Shown piece by piece: positions 1 to 12,855 of a DNA stretch of 64,000 nt. The DNA is from Warburgia ugandensis (lineage: Eukaryota; Streptophyta; Magnoliopsida; Canellales; Canellaceae): positions 39,538,684-39,602,683 of the forward strand of contig CP141128.1 of NCBI GenBank assembly GCA_035236585.1, given 5' to 3'. How positions within the stretch are numbered: the first letter of the stretch is position 1; every line of letters starts with the position of its first letter. A program made the translations under genes and the position numbers. Below the pieces are notes generated by a model. It saw only the letters and a list, made by a program, of their open reading frames with translations. It made no database searches and was not told where the DNA came from.

Positions 1-2016
1 GAGAATCCAAACCCTTGATCAAATATGATTCAAGGAAGAGAACCAATATCATCCTCCTTAGGGATGATCAAACAACTGAACTTAGATCAAAGAAGAACTA
101 GATGATAGAAGATCTAAGCTCTTGATTTTTATCAATAAGTACAAATTGTTGGTCAAAGGATCTATGGAGATCAAGATCAAAGAAAGGAATACACAAAGAC
201 TTAGAATAGAAAATACTTAGATCTGAAAGATTAGAAGATCATTCTAACCGTTCGATCTATTGATCAATAGGATAAACACTATCTGAGGAAGATAGATCAT
301 GATAGGACATAAGAATGAATCCTTTATATCAAAGGACAAGATTAGACAAAGAATATAGATAGGATAAAAAATATAGGATTATTCAGATTGTATAAATATT
401 GATAGTATGTATGGATTTATAGATTATATATTTCAGGATCATGGAAGATCTAAAGAGATGGATCACAACTTGAAGGTAGGAGGATTTTATGAATGCATCT
501 ACATGAGAAATACATGTTGAATACATGATCTTAGGTCTGAAAATGTTGACAAGGATAATGTAAATACTTGTATTAAATCCTTTAAAGACAATTATGATCC
601 AACCAAAACACATACGAAATGGTTAAGTTAGAATTGAGGAAAATCCTACGTGAATAGGGAATTAGAAGGTATTCCAGCCTTAGATAAACAGACAAATTAT
701 TTGATAAGTATAAAATCAATACATGGGAATCATTCATATATGATGGTGATCCTTAAACTTATACGAACATGGGTATTATTCATTGTAAATGATGATCACT
801 AAATTTGAAGTGAAATCCTATCCTTGGTATAAGAATACCAAAATGCGAGGATGATACTATAAACAGACAAGATGTCTGATAAGTAAAAGAATACTTTATA
901 TACAAGCAAGGAGGCTTGTGGTTTTTGTTTTAAATAGGAGGAGGGTTACAAGGGTTTGACCACCCTCTCTCCGTAATGTGATATATATGATGATATCGTG
1001 CCCAAAGAGAGAAAAAATGTCAGGTGGGGCAATTATGGGAAGGCCACCACTGTGATGGTCTGTCTCCCCATATAGACATAACATTGATGATTTTTCACAT
1101 TTGGTATCCATGGAGTATGAAAGAGTTATCTGAGCACGCTAGTATGGATCATACTGCAGCATAGTAGTCCTTTGAGTATTTTGCATTATGATGCATGGCA
1201 TAATGAGATGCCAATACTGCCCAATAGAGGAGTGTTTTCCCAGTAGAGTCTGGATGTTTTATCAACTTAGTATGGCTGAGTGTGATGATACTTCCAAAAT
1301 GAGGGAGTATTTTCTAGCAGAGTCTGAATGATTGATCAACTTAGTATGTCTGAGTGTGACTATTGATGTTTGAGATATTAACTATTTTTCACGGTTTTGA
1401 CCGTATATATATATATATATATATCTATATGACATATACAATATGTATGTATAAGGATGTAAATATATGATAAAGTAAAGAGATTGATCCATGAGTATAT
1501 TTATGAACAATGGGATTATGAAGTATTAGGATTATACTGTCAACTTATTATGCTTCTTGAATCCCTTACCAAGCATAGCTTGTTGAGATATTGTAAATGT
1601 TTGAATGTTTACAATATCTTAGGTATAGAGAAGGAGAATTAGGAGCTCAAGACTTAAGAAGACTTGGAAGAATAATCAATCAGGGTATATCCCTTGAAGA
1701 CATGTATTTTTATTTGAGAGCATTGTATTGTATTGAGAGTTTTTATTGTATGATGAGCTTTGAAATTTGGATTATGTAATTTGGATAAGTATTGTACTGA
1801 TGCTCGGGCTATACTGTGAACCACTGGATGGATTCTATAATTTAATAAAAGCATATTCCTTTATTGGAATTTTATCTTGTACAAAATTCTACTTATGATA
1901 TGTATGAAGTGATGACTTGGGTTTTACAAAACAAGTTCTAAAGAAAAGAATTTTTGCTGCTTTGTGCCTTTGAAAAATGTATTACAAAATGTGTTACAAA
2001 AACCTAGGTTGTCACA
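1..2016 (+). mobile_element. Giant LTR, 3' portion (Ty3/gypsy-like, left end outside window)
   Basis: The sequence aligns by eye with the second halves of the solo LTRs at 25756-30174 and 38493-43710 and, inverted, with 46349-51081. The shared blocks include the CCAAACCCTTGATCAAA segment at the window start, the GGCAATTATGGGAAGG block near 1030 and the AATAAAA signal at 1844-1850. It ends in GTTGTCACA at 2016, matching the GTCGTCACA and TTGCCACA ends of the other copies. The left half lies outside the window, so I cannot tell a solo LTR from the 3' LTR of a longer element. Small open frames inside it have no recognisable protein. Gypsy assignment is an inference from TGT...ACA ends, 5-bp duplications in sibling copies and LTR length. 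Confidence 0.8.
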
Positions 2017-3375
2017 GCTTTATTCTAAGGTAGTAAATGATCCGTATTCTTGAGGTTGGCTCTTACTTATCTTCTTATAGTTTTGTATCTCTTTGGTTGT
2101 GATTCTATATCCAAGGAGTGATGAGATATTATTTCTATTTGCTATTGTAACTCTTGGTGGTGTATCTGTATCCAAGAGTGGTGGGCTAATCTTTTACTTG
2201 AATTCTATGGTGGTGAACATTTTGTAGCCACAGAAAACTTGGGCTGCATTTTTTATTGTAATTATAACAAATTCTATTTCACCCAGTTACCCATTGTAAC
2301 AAAATTTATGAACCATTTTCACTCCAAAGAACTAATGACTAGGATAGTAAGTCCCACTCTCTTCTTTTCCTTAGTAAATACATTTAGGGATGCTATAGAA
2401 GGCTAGTTATTCAAGTCAATAGGTCCCGCAACAATTGATCAAGTCATAGAGCTTGCGTCTATTTAAGTGAACAATAGATGGACCACACTAAAAAAATTTG
2501 CATAGTGTAGATGATCTAGCCATCTACCAAATTCATAAGCCTAATCACCAATCAGTATGACAAGTACAAGAAGATCACAATGATCAAATAACTCATACCA
2601 TTGATTTATCTCACAATTTTAAACATTTGATTTGTGGTAAGAGTGACTTGGATGGCGCCAAAATTTTCAAGATGGATATCATCTCCCAAAAATTATGTAC
2701 TTTGTTAACTTCACATAACAATGCTATTGGCCAAGTAGTTATTCAAGTTAATAGTAGGTCCCACCTCTGTGTAGAAATCAAAAGAAAATCAAGTACTTGT
2801 ATGAACACCTCAACCACAGGATCTCGGAGAGGCTTGTTGTTGCCAGCAATCAGAGGTCAGGACAAAAGGAAACAAATATTTAAGGCTAGGTCAATATGAG
2901 GCAAAATTTTTAAACTTTTTAAAGATCCTTAAAAATACACTAGTTCTTATGGAGATTATCTTAATGAATCACTATGAAGCCTTTGGGGAAGATCTACTCT
3001 TGGGCAATTTTAGCAAGCCATGGTAGCCCATGCAAACCATGTTCAATTTGACTGGGCTGACCCCTAAAGTGTATGAGAAGATAGAAACTAACTCTTATTG
3101 AGAAGGAGGATGATATAATAGTTTCTCAGACATATATTAAGGAGAAAGTCACTTAATTATGATGTATTAAAAGAGATTTGTAAGTAATTGATCTTGGCTA
3201 TGGCTTCTTTGCATTTAAGTTATTCAATCAAGAAACAATAGAAATGCATTGTCAAACGAACCAAGGATTATTGTCAATTTGTATTTCCCCTTGCAAAAAT
3301 GGCCTCCCACTTTCTCCCCAACAAGAGATTAGGTTACAAAAATTCTTGCTTAGTTGAGACTAGAGGGTCTCCTGA
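2017..3375. other. Decayed LTR-like tail plus unassigned sequence, no gene
   Basis: Positions 2040-2320 share a block (TCTATATCCAA, TTTTACTTGAATTCTATGG, CCACAGAAAACTTG) with 51082-51235 and 54010-54170, so this is probably the end of a gypsy-type LTR that the giant LTR to the left entered. From 2330 to 3375 I see no recognisable domain. A 90-codon open frame at 2627-2899 matches no family I know and is probably chance or decayed transposon coding sequence. Confidence 0.4.
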
Positions 3376-3394
3376 CACTACTAAAATTGGGGGT

Positions 3395-3860
3395 TTATAC
3401 GACGGCAAATAAAAGATAATTTAAACACAACCATCTTATTAAAAAAAAACATACAAGATGGTTTGAGGAAACCATCTTATATAATCATACTTTATAAGAT
3501 GGTTTTGATAAAACCATCTTAAAAAAAAAAAAAAGGATGGTTTCAGAAATCGTCCTATAAAGATTTAAAATATGAGACTATTTTCCAAACTCATCTTATA
3601 AATTTTACTAATATAAGATGGTTTATGAAAATTGTCCTATATTATTCAAGTTTAGAAAGGATGGTTTTTGAAACTGTCTTAAATTCCTCACATTTTATAG
3701 GATAGTTTTCCTAAACCATCCTATAAAATCTAGTTTTATAATATGGTTTTTGAAGGCATCTTATAAAGTCAGTTTTATGAGTCATTTTATGGAAACTGTC
3801 TTATAAAGTTTGTTTCATAAGATAGTTTTCCAAAACCATCCTTTAAATTTTCTTTTTAAA
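3395..3860. repeat. Subterminal repeats, left end of outer CACTA
   Basis: There are about ten short degenerate units of ATAAGATGGTTTT and its complement AAACCATCTTAT, arranged in both orientations so that neighbouring units form hairpins. In CACTA elements such subterminal repeats bind the element's regulatory protein (TNPA in maize Spm). The same motif recurs at 22735-23270 and 34040-34660. Confidence 0.85.
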
Positions 3861-4353
3861 ACACCAAATTGATCTTGTAATTTTTTACTCTCGGCTACTT
3901 CGATGAAAAACTCATACATTGAGTTGGATTTACGTAAATTTGGTCCAAAATTGTATTTTCTAGGGTTCATATTCGTTTGGGCATGTATTCTTTCTTATTT
4001 TTGGAATAAGATTTATTTATTTGATGTTTATAGATATAAATTGACTTTCCTAATATTTTTCATTGCTGTGAGTGTGTATCTATTCGTGTGTATGAGTTAG
4101 TGTGTGGATCATCCATGTATATATTGATTAGTCATGTTTGTGTATCATTCTTTCTTATTCCAAACATAGAGTTGAATGGTAATGTCCTCTACTATATATA
4201 TTATACATGTTTTTTCCAACTATACATACATTTTCTTTGCACACCAAGTGTTTGGTTAAATGCCTAGCCCAATATTCTTAATCTTTTCATGTCTAGAAAG
4301 TCTTTGCATGCATCTAAACTTCAACTTTTTGACAAAATGGAAAAATATGCTTA
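3861..4353 (+). other. Putative promoter/leader of the outer transposase gene
   Basis: This AT-rich stretch lies between the subterminal repeats and the first transposase coding. A 65-codon hydrophobic open frame at 3903-4100 has no recognised homology and is probably chance. No transcription signal stands out clearly. Confidence 0.35.
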
Positions 4354-5122
4354 GATGACTGTGGAAAGATATCAAGAGAGTATGAGGAGGGAATACAAAA
4401 GTTCATAAGGTTTGGAGCTAGGGTAGTTAGTGAAAAAGGTTACTGTAGGTGAGTTGAGAACATTTGTTCTTCAATGGAGTTGTTGAAAGCTATCCCTCCT
4501 AGATATTGTATGGAGAGAGAATTTCTCATAGGTTGTTGGTAAGGGAAAAATGTGTATATGATCATGAAACCACTATATGAAGTGTAGCAATTAGTACAGC
4601 TGCACTAATGTTTTGAGATGCATATGATGACTTCTAGGATGATCCTGAACAATTCTAGATTATATTAGAGGAAGCCAATGATCTATTGTATGTTGGGTAT
4701 ACAAATTATATGAAGTTGTCAGCAGTGGTAGAACTTTACAACGTGAAATTGAGATTTGGTTGTTCAAATCATGGTTTTAAAAAATTATTGAAATTGATCT
4801 ATAAAATGCCACTGAAAGATAACAAATTGGCTAGGTCACATGGGAGACAAAGAAAACCTTGGTTGCACTAGGATTGATGTATTGAAAGTTACATGCTTGT
4901 TCCAATGACTTCATCTTATATAGGAAGGAGCATGAAGATAAAATTGCATGTCCAACTTGTGGACATTCAAGATGGAAGTAGAAGCAGAGTTCAACTAATC
5001 AGCAAGTGAAAGATGGTCCTGGAAAGGTCCTACGGTATTTCCTACCTATTCCAACATTCCAAAGAATGTTTTGTATTAAAGAAATAGTGAAGAAACTAGT
5101 ATGGCATGCTGAAGAGAGAGTA
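4354..5122 (+). pseudogene. CACTA TNP2 transposase, N-terminal part (outer element), cut by insertion
   Basis: The frame near 4354-4450 reads REYEEGIQKFIRFGARVV, the pattern of the transposase-associated domain at the N-terminus of plant TNP2 transposases. Near 4950-4985 follows a zinc-site-like ACPTCGHSRWK, then VLRYFPLIPTFQRMF and WHAEERV at 5030-5122, the conserved start of the TNP2 catalytic region. TNP2 (TNPD in maize Spm) cuts and joins the CACTA ends in the nucleus. There are several stops and frame changes between these blocks, including one directly after the ACPTCGHSRWK motif. The frame ends at 5122, where the inner CACTA begins, and the protein resumes at 19713. Splice sites were not resolved. 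Family assignment is secure; exact exon limits are not. Confidence 0.85.
5120..5122. repeat. Target-site duplication GTA, left of inner CACTA
   Basis: GTA directly precedes the CACTACTTCATAGGGGG terminus and is repeated at 19713-19715. A 3-bp duplication is the hallmark of CACTA insertion. Confidence 0.85.
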
Positions 5123-5139
5123 CACTACTTCATAGGGGG

Positions 5140-5650
5140 CTTTTAAAGTTGGTAAAAAGTGATGATAGAAGTTGCTTACGAAGCTACTTCTACTGAGGTG
5201 ACTTGGAAAGTAGTCAACTTTTAAAATCATTTAAAAAAACTACTTTAAAAGTGATAAACTTTTAAACTCATTTTTTTTTTTAAATGACTTCAAAAGTCAT
5301 TTTCTTTTGAAGTCGCTTATATGAAAATGGCGTCTAAAGTCATCAATTTTAGAAGTCAGTTTTTTGTAAGTGACTTCAAAAATAACCAAATTTTTATTCA
5401 CTTTTAAGGTCACTTAGAAAAAAAAAAATGACTTCTAAAGTTGATGACTTTAGAAGTTGTTTTCAGATAAGTGACTTCAAAAGAATTTCATTTTGATGAA
5501 CTTTTGAAGCTGCTTATATAAAAATGACTTCAAAAGTTTGTTATTTTAGAAGTCTTTTTTATATAAGCTACTTTGAAAGTAAAAATATTAAAACAATAAA
5601 TCATGAGTCTTTTAAAGTATAAAAAAAGAAGAGACTTTTAAAGTTTTTTT
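5140..5650. repeat. Subterminal repeats, left end of inner CACTA
   Basis: A dozen or more degenerate copies of AAGTGACTTCAAAAGT and its complement ACTTTTGAAGTCGCTT occur in both orientations, separated by about 20-40 bases. They match the right-end array at 19255-19695 in motif and spacing. Confidence 0.88.
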
Positions 5651-6461
5651 TTTTTTTCAAATTTGTTTGATTGCTGCACCTCCTGTATACAATGAATAAT
5701 AAACACCTAATACTCAAACAATGTTTATAAACATTAAAAACCTATTTACAAACAATGTTCATCCACTTCTTAATACACAATACAATGTATACATTAAAAT
5801 ACTTCAATCTCTGCAAACATGAAAAACCAATAACTGCTAGATTGTATCCACATCTTAATTTTTTGATACATTACCACCTATGTATATAGTGATTATCAAA
5901 CATTCTATGCACTAATACTTCAAACAATCTTTATAAACATAAAAAACCAAACATCATATACACCTAATAACTTCAATCTCCATACACATTCTAAACCACC
6001 ATCCACTACAATGCATCAACATCTTTCTTGATACACTACCAACTGTGTATACATTGAATAACAAACATTCTATACACCTTATACAGACAATCTTTATAAA
6101 CATGAGAAACCAAACATCTAATAAAACATGCATCCACTTCTTTCTTGATACCCCAAATCATTCTTAAAATATAACACATAATATATCCATAATGGCTACA
6201 AAACATCCATGCTCATCATTATCCATCCACATCTATTTTGAAAATAATTTATATAAGAAACTACAACATATGCATTGTCTATGACATCCACATTTACTTC
6301 ATTTGTAAATCTATATACATTTTAAGTAGCCCTCTCACTCTTCATCATAAAAGTTATATAATTCAACTGGCACATATTCACTTCATGTTCAAACTCCAAT
6401 TCACTTCATCCATACTCATTTATTGCCACACTCCAAATTTACTCATTCATTGCTTAGAATG

Positions 6462-6492
<31 letters not shown>

Positions 6493-6784
6493 TTCAAAGA
6501 AAGTACTAAAATCTAAAGGAACACAAACAAGTCAATGAAAAAAAATACTTTATTATATATTTCAAGTTCATGTAGTTACTCCAAGTAATCTGATTGAAAC
6601 TCCTTACATAACCAGCCCATTCATTTCATATTTCATTAAGATTTACTATGGAGTAACTCTTCTTGTTTGTCCACTCAGAAAGCATAGTAGCCTGAAATAC
6701 AACATATTTAATTAAGCTAAAACTTTTTAGCTATATCCATAAAAACTATAGAAAAATATAAGATTATGCAAAATAAAAACTACC
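5651..6784. other. AT-rich 3' flank of inner ORF2 with degenerate tandem units
   Basis: At 5690-6170 there are three to four loose repeats containing CAATCTTTATAAACATGA followed by AAACCAAACATC and CATCCACTTCTT. An (AT)n run lies at about 6466-6492. The open frame at 6238-6516 is low-complexity and unlikely to be coding. This is probably the 3' untranslated and end region of the inner ORF2 gene, which is read on the minus strand. Confidence 0.4.
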
Positions 6785-9700
6785 TTTTTTAAATGGGAGA
6801 TAGGAGTACAATCAAACATGAGGGTTCTCATGTACCTCAGAACATAATACCCACACTCCCAACCAGACTATTGTTTAGGGCTCTGTGTAACAAGGACAAC
6901 AAAAAGAACTCATAAATATCATTTGTAATAATGTAGGTTTAATTAGTGATAACTTAGAGTAATTAATAGTTTCATATTCCTTAGCATTCTTCTACCTGAG
7001 TTTTGGTTGTAGTAAGGTCTCGGTCACTATAGCCCATTCCCACTAAGTCCTACAAATTTAAATTTCAAATGCATTATAGATGAATAACAAATTACTTATC
7101 TACACATATACATGAAAAAAATAAATGCTTACTTATTTATAATATTGATGAGGGCAGGATGGATATGTGCTCCACAAGAATAAAAAAGAAAGCATGACTA
7201 GCATGCACATCCAAAACGAGTAGCATCCAATGAGACCTACATAAAATAGTTATATAGATTATAATGGAAGTTGAAAATCCCTAAGTAAAGAATAAATTAG
7301 CATGAAAACAAGAAAATTAAAACTTACCTGCTATTATAGGGAATCATTAACCCTTGTGCCTGAGAGCATCTAAAGAAACCTAGCAAAATATCCTAAATAT
7401 TCTCGATCAGTCAGTGCTCTATTGCCCAAAAAATGATGCCAGGGTCAAGGAATTGGTAAAGTGTACCCTCATCCTCAAAAAGGTTAGTAGCATCAGTCAA
7501 GAAGTTACATAAAAGAAATAATTATTACATATACATATAGCATGTAATTAAATACCAAATGATTTAAAAGCAAGTATGTGCATATACACCATGTAGGAGA
7601 CAATGTGAGGGTGCTTGAGCTTATCCCATAAGCAAACTAGTAATAGGTCCTCTTCCATAAGTGGCACTTCAATAACATTCTCAGCAAGCACTCCTTGCTT
7701 GATTTGTACAGGATTGATTATCATATTGTTGTTGATGAGACCATCAATTAATTTAATAGATCGAGGTTAGGTGGGACTTCCACATGCTCCTCGGTCGGCT
7801 ACTATAAAAGATGTAAAAATTTTCAGCTAAATAATATAATATTAATCTATGAAGAGGACTAATTTATGATGAAAGAAAAACCAAAGATATATACAAGTAC
7901 TTGTTTCATTGGTGCAGTAGCCAAAGGTGACACTGGAATGACAGCTGATCTCAGTGCCTCATTTTGTTGCTGATTAATTGTATAGAGTTATTAAATAATT
8001 AAGTGAGGTCTTTAGCTAAAAAAATATTAATGAGGAAGGTAGTATGATAAAATACATACCGTGGACTCTATGAGAATGACTAATGCCTCTAACCAAGTGA
8101 TGTGATATGAAACTACATTCCTAGCAGTTATAATATTTTCCATTTCTAATGGGAATGGTAGGTAGGCATTAGCATTCAAAGCCATGGTAATGGACACCCC
8201 TTAGTATGTGGTGGCATACTAATTCTGTGCAAAACGTTTGATTCATGCTCGTAGCATGAACCAACTGCCACAATATTTTGAGGGGAATCCAAGGCCAACA
8301 TGCATTAACTCAGCTACAAATCAAATATGCAATAGAGAGGTTGAGATATAGAATTATTTCAAAAGGATAATGGAAATTTATAGTTTTGTCAATGTATATG
8401 CCTCCTGGGAAGGAATTTCCTTTTTGAGGGGAGATGGATGTCCTTCATTATCTTCTTTAGTTGGGGAATTGTAGCTCGCATGTGATGGTGGTATAGTAGG
8501 GTGTGTATTATGAGCAAGGGGTCAAGCAACAATCATTAAACCTCCCTCATGCATTTGTCTAAATATATTAGCCTTTACTTTCTCAATGAGCTCATTATAG
8601 GCCTGCTCATTATCTTGAACTCTAGGTATGCATCCTCTACCAAAGAATTTAGAAGGAACAACTCCTTGAACCATGCCCCTAACTCGACTAAGGTGGTCCT
8701 ACTTATTACCCATAGCCCTATATAGGATGTCATCCTTGGCAGCAATGTTGCATAAAGTTCCTATAGTGGCGCTTTCTTGGGTAAGAATGTCTTGTAAAAT
8801 TTAATTAAAAAGACATGATCATTTCATCTAATTAATTGTAAAAAATTTATAAACAGGTGGAACCACTTACTATACATGAAGCAATTTGCATAGTAGCTTC
8901 GTCTACAAACTTGTTGCCAATATGGCCCACTGAATTCGCCATCTTCCAAAGGATGGAGCGATCAATAGGTTCCGTTGTCCCAGTATTTTTTTGCTATCAA
9001 GCAAAGGCACTATAGTTATAGAACATGTATATAACTATAGTAGCAGTAAATTGAATGGGATAAATTGTCACAGTTGCTTACTTTGCTCTCTTCTAAACGT
9101 GTGTAGCCCATCCAAGATAGGTGATGCTGCATATTTGTTTCATGCACCTTATTCCCCTTGCACTCTTCGCCTACACATTTTTACATGCGTGATCAAGTGC
9201 ACTAATTGAATGTTACATGTAATTAAAAGAATGAAGCAATATTTTTGCACATACCTCAAACTCGACAGAGGTGCAATTTTGTACAAATACATTTCAACCT
9301 CCTATTCAATGATGTCGAATTAAATGGAAGGCACTCTGTACAGCCTTGACGGATTGTTGACATTTGGAGCTATGTAATTGCGAACAAGTTAGTTCTTCCA
9401 TTTTCTCCGTTGTTCACTTGCCCCTTGTAAAGCACGCATCTTCTTGTCATCCTGCATGTCAAAGGCAGACTGCAAATTGAACACATCAAATTACTATATT
9501 TGACAAATAAGGAAAGTTATAATGTAAATAATACACTTAATGTTTACATACCTTCACCATTTCCCATATTGAATCTTTTGTCTATGATGGAACATGTCTC
9601 CAATCCTCAAATGTTATATGAACCATGCTTCTTACTATAGAGCAGAGAAAAATATTATAAGCAGGGGCACTCTCACCAATCTCTTGCCCTCTACTTCCAT
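6785..9700 (-). pseudogene. Inner CACTA second gene (ORF2): Ptta/En/Spm-type region plus Ulp1-like peptidase, multi-exon, decayed
   Basis: Read on the minus strand, 9700-9270 encodes CSIVRSMVHITFEDWRHVPS and then RRKWKN...YIAPNVNNPSRL, the pattern of the Ptta/En/Spm plant transposase domain. Near 8700-8640 comes SRVRGMVQGVVPSKFFGRG, a motif usual in this protein class. Near 7740-7600 comes GVLAENVIEVPLMEEDLLLV. The C-terminal end looks like a Ulp1 (C48) cysteine peptidase: SHWMLLVLDVH near 7225 gives the His-Trp motif, and SGWECGYYVLRYMRTL near 6860-6810 gives the catalytic Cys block. The blocks are separated by AT-rich introns. Stops interrupt the KWKN block and lie just upstream of SGWEC, so the gene is broken. 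The outer element carries a homologous gene with the same block order. In maize Spm the equivalent gene product, TNPA, binds subterminal repeats; what the peptidase part does is unknown to me. Confidence 0.75.
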
Positions 9701-10479
9701 GATAAACATATTTTAAGTAAAAGAATAATTAAAGGAGACTCTGTCTCCATCCATTCACATAAAGATATAATATCTAACATATGTGACAAACTAACCTCGA
9801 GGAAAATAGATAAAGGATGCATGAAAAGTATTTGCCTACTTAGTATATATATTTGCAAAGGGGCTACAAATCCCATTGACCTTTGAATAGTTTTTAACTC
9901 CACTGGTTTGAGTTCACATCTCTTAGTGAGTGTAGTTATTCATAAGTAGTGATAAGCTTAACAAATGCTAGATGTCATCTATATATGTATGTGTGCACAA
10001 TTCATGTACCAAATTCCATCCAATAAAGTTTATGATTCATGTAAGTTTCTCTTGGTTATTTGCATGCTTGAAGTTCATTAAAATTTTGGTTTTATAATCA
10101 TGTTTATGTCTTGGATCACATGCACCATGTCATTTCATGCCTTGTTTGATTTAAGTTTCATGAGTATCTTACATTTGGAATTTTACCTTTCATGAGTCAT
10201 ACATAATTTCAAGTCATCTATACACTTTATTTACTTGATTTCTTAAGAACCAATTTAGACTTTTAGATACTTTAGTTACTATTTTGGTTAGATCCAATGC
10301 AAGAAAAATTTTATTCCACACATTTCAGCCATTTTCTTATTATTTTAGAAAAATCATTTACTTGAATTTCATTTTTCTTCAACAAGTTTTTTAAGTGAAT
10401 TTTTTCTATTATTTTTTATTTTCTAATACTCATTTTCATGAGACAAACTGTGCCCCCCCCCCTCTCTCTTCTAATAATG
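9701..10479. other. Non-coding stretch between inner ORF2 and copia fossil
   Basis: I see no recognisable protein domain here. The 70-codon minus-strand frame at 9691-9903 has no family signature and overlaps the first ORF2 exon only at its edge. T-rich sequence at 10250-10470 ends in a C9 run at 10452-10460. Confidence 0.4.
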
Positions 10480-11060
10480 CTTTCCTAAAGTTTTTTCTTA
10501 TAATCTTTGTTGGTAGCTTTCTTAAAGTTTTTCTTTTCAATATTCTTTCTTCCCCTAATGAACTTCTTAGTAAGAAGTGCAATATATTCAACACTTTTAG
10601 TCTCATCCTCTATAGTGGATCTAAGCAATATTCCTTTCTTCTTCTTTGGCTCCTCTTCTTTTTTGAACTTATGAGCAATCTTATAGGTCACGAGTGACTT
10701 TATGAGCTCATCAAGTATCAAATTCGCTAAATCTTTAGACTCTTGGATTGTTGACCTTTTGGCATCTCAAAATTTAAGGAAAGACCTATGAATCTTATTC
10801 ACCAACTTAGCTAGTAAAAAAACTTACCAAAAGATTTCAAACCACTAATAGCATTGATAAATATAGTAAAGATTTCAAAAATAGAATCAATACTTTTCAT
10901 CATAAAACTATTCATGGTTAACCAAAATTCTTTGGCTGATGTGTAGGTTGACATTGGATTGAATTCATTCACATCTAAATCACAAACTCATGGTTTTGGC
11001 ATTGTGAGTAATTTTAAAGCTACATCACCTAGCCTAAGAGTGATTGGTCCTAAAATAACT
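10480..11060 (-). mobile_element. Ty1/copia gag fossil (UBN2-type fragment)
   Basis: Read on the minus strand this region shows the copia gag pattern: a block like DLDVNEFNPMSTYTSAKEFW near 10990-10930, a segment like the usual phenylalanine-rich FTxFxxIxxxLKxxGK stretch near 10870, and the SLVTYK motif near 10700. It is a broken remnant with several breaks. No copia protease, integrase or reverse transcriptase is visible nearby, and I did not find its LTRs. It lies between ORF2 and the minisatellite of the inner CACTA, so it probably inserted there or was captured. Confidence 0.65.
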
Positions 11061-11299
11061 AGGAAAGAAAATAACTTGAAAATGGAAACATGCATTGGAG
11101 TTACCAGATGTTATTACCAGAAATGTTAACAAATGAAAAGAGGAAGCAATCAAGCACACATGTAAGATTGCACTTATGAGCTTTGATTTGTTTGAATGAA
11201 TACCTCAAACTCTAGGATTTGCACATGAATCACTTTTTTCTTTGCAGAAAATCATGAAAATTGGTCAATAAAAATCAATCAATCAACAAGAGTAAATGG

Positions 11300-12060
11300 A
11301 GGTACCCCCCCTCACCTTTGCTGCACCTCTCCCCCCTCCCCTCCCCTCCCCTCCCCACCCGCCACCTCCCCCTCTCGGTCCCCATGTGAACCCCCTCCCA
11401 ACCCCCACCTCTCCCATCTCCGGTACCCCACCCTGCCCCTCACCTCTCGCCTCTCCGGTCCCCACCGAACCCTCTCCCTAGCCCCCACCTCCCCACTCTT
11501 TGGTACCCCACCCGAACCCACTCCTTGCCCCCCACCTCCCCACTCTCTGTGCCCCACTCGAACCCCCTCCTTGTCCCCCCGCCCTCCGATCCCCACCCGA
11601 AGCCCCTCCCTACCCCCTCTCCAATACCCCACCCTACCCCCACCATCCATCTCTCTAGTACCCCACAGAACCCCCACCTCGCCCCTCACCTCCCCTCTTT
11701 GGTCTCCACTCGAACCCCCTCCTTGTCCCCCACCTTCCCTCTCTCTAGTCCCCCACCGAACCCCCACCTCCGCTCTCTACGGTCCACACCCTAACCCCCA
11801 CTTCCCCCTCTTTAGTCCTTACCCGAACCCCTCCCTACTCCCCACCTCCATCCTCTCTGGTACCCCACTCAAAACTTCACCTCCCCTCTCTCTAGTACCC
11901 CACCCCGCCCCTCACCTCCCTTGTGTCCGGTACCCCACCCGAACCCTCTCCTGCACCACCCACCCCTATCCGGTACCTTGCTTGAACCCCTCCCTACACC
12001 ACCACCCCCTCATTGGAAACCTAGTTTCCCACCCAATCCCCCTCACTGGAACCAAGTTCC
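11300..12060. repeat. C-rich minisatellite, about 45-bp degenerate unit
   Basis: The tract consists of roughly 16 degenerate units built on CACCTCCCCTCTCT, GGTACCCCACCCGAACC and CCCTCCTTGCCCC. The plus strand is almost free of G apart from the GGT and CGAA positions. Proline-rich plus-strand frames and glycine-rich minus-strand frames across it are consequences of composition and not genes. Positions 12060-12180 continue pyrimidine-rich (TTCTTCTTCTCTTC). It lies between the two genes of the inner CACTA. Confidence 0.85.
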
Positions 12061-12224
12061 CCCTACGTATCGCCCTTTTCTCCTCCGGCCACCAAAATTC
12101 TCCCTCTTCTTATCTCCTTCCTTGTTCTTCTTCTTCTCTTCTTTCTTCTCCCTCGATTCTTCTTTGTGTTAGTCGAGCATGCTAGCAAGTCTATTTTTTG
12201 GTTTAAATAAGGGTGAATAAAGAA

Positions 12225-12855
12225 GTCATTTATATATAAAACTACTTTTTAAAGTATGGACTTTTAAAGTCGTTTAGAGAAAAATGACATTAAAAGTATA
12301 CACTTTTTTATAATTTTTTATGCAAAATATATACACTTTTTATGTTAGTAATTCATATATAATAATTAATTAATTTTAAATGAAAATACATATATATATA
12401 TATATTTGATTGACACTATAAGCTTTCAAAGTTTACTTGTGCCACAAAATATTGTGATAACCAAAATTAAGAACTAAAAATATGTGATATCCAAAGAATT
12501 ATAAAAACTGTACTAATAAAAGAACATTAAGCAAAATAAGATGGTAAATTAATTATGAGGTGGGAATATGGGTGCGTTAGCTTAAATTTCCCCATCCATT
12601 TCATGAGGTATATGCATGTGTGTGTGAGAGAGAGCATGGTTCTTGTATTAAAGTTTTCTTGACACTAAATTCACATAAGTCAAACTCTTGTAAATTATTA
12701 TTTGATGTACATACTTTAAAAGTGTACACTTTTGAAGTCAACATAGTTTCATGCATATATTCTTTGTACGCACATATAGCTAGCTATCAATCCATATATA
12801 TATATATATATATAGCTCATGACAAAATAGCTAATTAAAATTATAAATATGGAAT
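12225..12855. repeat. Direct repeat copy A in centre of inner CACTA
   Basis: It contains the subterminal core (GGACTTTTAAAGTCGTTT at about 12259) and then blocks shared with 14660-15150: TTTGATTGACACTA, AAAAACTGTACTAATAAAAG, AACATTAAGCAAAA, and CATGCATAT...GCTCAT...AAATTATAAA. Copy B is separated from it by the telomere-like tract and the solo LTR, so before the LTR arrived the two copies lay nearly in tandem. Confidence 0.7.

Noticed and set aside
2627-2899. 90-codon open frame
   Set aside because: No recognisable domain, no conserved neighbour, and located in decayed repeat sequence.
3395-3860. Regularly spaced palindromic repeats resembling a CRISPR array
   Set aside because: Units are degenerate and in both orientations, sit at CACTA ends, and the context is a plant transposon.
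11283-12185. Long proline-rich and glycine-rich open frames on both strands
   Set aside because: They are produced by the C-rich minisatellite; frames are open on several strands at once and no domain is present.
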